Origin: Chloroflexota bacterium
GTDB lineage: Bacteria; Chloroflexota; Anaerolineae; UBA1429
Direction of reading: 5' to 3'
DNA length: 5,400 nt
NCBI GenBank assembly: GCA_012513725.1
Contig: JAAZBQ010000719.1
Coordinates: 1-5,400, forward strand
Notes under the pieces: model-generated
Told to the model about the DNA's origin: nothing
Seen by the model: only the letters and a program-made list of their open reading frames with translations
Databases searched by the model: none
In this document: one piece after another, positions 5,238-5,400 of the stretch
How the letters are laid out: each line of letters starts with the position of its first letter
Numbering within the stretch: position 1 is the first letter of the stretch
Translations under genes and position numbers: made by a program

Positions 5238-5400
5238 TCAGGTGTAGCCGAGCACGCGCCGCTTGGCCAGTAGAACGTAGGCGCTGGCGGCGAGGAGCGC
5301 GACGATGGACACCACGACGGTGGCGATCACCGCACCGTACTGCCCGGCGAACCCCTCCGCCGAGGTGTGCTTGATCAGGATGCCGGCATACGCCCAGACG
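5238..5400 (-). CDS. C-terminal end of an unidentified membrane protein (partial)
   Basis: An open frame runs from the window edge to TGA at 5238-5240, giving the last 53 residues of a protein whose start lies outside. It begins with a hydrophobic stretch (VWAYAGILIK), then a short polar loop (HTSAEGFAGQYG), one strong membrane helix (about residues 22-44 of the fragment, rich in V, A, I, L) and a basic end (AKRRVLGYT) that should lie in the cytoplasm. I do not recognise a family; a transporter permease or similar polytopic protein is plausible. It ends 13 bases before the EamA start, so the two are probably co-transcribed. The frame is supported by its length, composition and the following ribosome binding site. 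Confidence 0.6.
   Translation of the reverse strand, partial: VWAYAGILIKHTSAEGFAGQYGAVIATVVVSIVALLAASAYVLLAKRRVLGYT

Overview
This is a high-GC bacterial window in which every supported gene lies on the minus strand. Transcription therefore runs from position 5400 towards position 1. The genes in that order are: the C-terminus of an unidentified membrane protein (cut by the window edge), a half-size EamA-type transporter, a DUF1905 gene broken by a one-base frameshift, a pirin-family cupin, rpsO (ribosomal protein S15), pnp (polynucleotide phosphorylase) and lepB (signal peptidase I). The organism cannot be fixed from sequence alone. The GC-rich codon use, the PNPase and the short compact genes would suit a Chloroflexota-type or similar high-GC lineage, but that is only a guess.

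Region by region. Positions 4502-5400 hold a tightly packed, probably co-transcribed group. The partial membrane gene stops 13 bases before the GTG of the EamA gene, and a GGAGG ribosome binding site fills the gap. The EamA stop shares one base with the DUF1905 GTG, and the DUF1905 stop overlaps the pirin ATG (ATGA). Pirin ends at 3648. A near-consensus promoter with an extended -10 follows at 3567-3595 and drives rpsO. After rpsO there is an intrinsic terminator (3155-3194). The pnp leader carries two strong hairpins, and the second buries the pnp ribosome binding site. After pnp a GC-rich hairpin (755-780) and a second perfect inverted repeat precede lepB, which ends in a clear intrinsic terminator (119-143). 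Positions 1-118 contain nothing I can assign.

How the genes work together. rpsO followed by pnp is one of the most conserved bacterial gene pairs. It places a small-subunit ribosomal protein upstream of the main 3'-to-5' phosphorolytic RNase, whose expression is controlled through its own leader in the enterobacterial case. The structured leader here suggests comparable post-transcriptional control. lepB is a housekeeping exported-protein processing enzyme that may depend partly on readthrough from pnp. The upstream transporter/DUF1905/pirin group has no obvious shared pathway.

I do not see a new defence or mobile system. The items most worth a second look are the frameshifted DUF1905 gene, the pnp leader structures and the palindromes built into the rpsO promoter.
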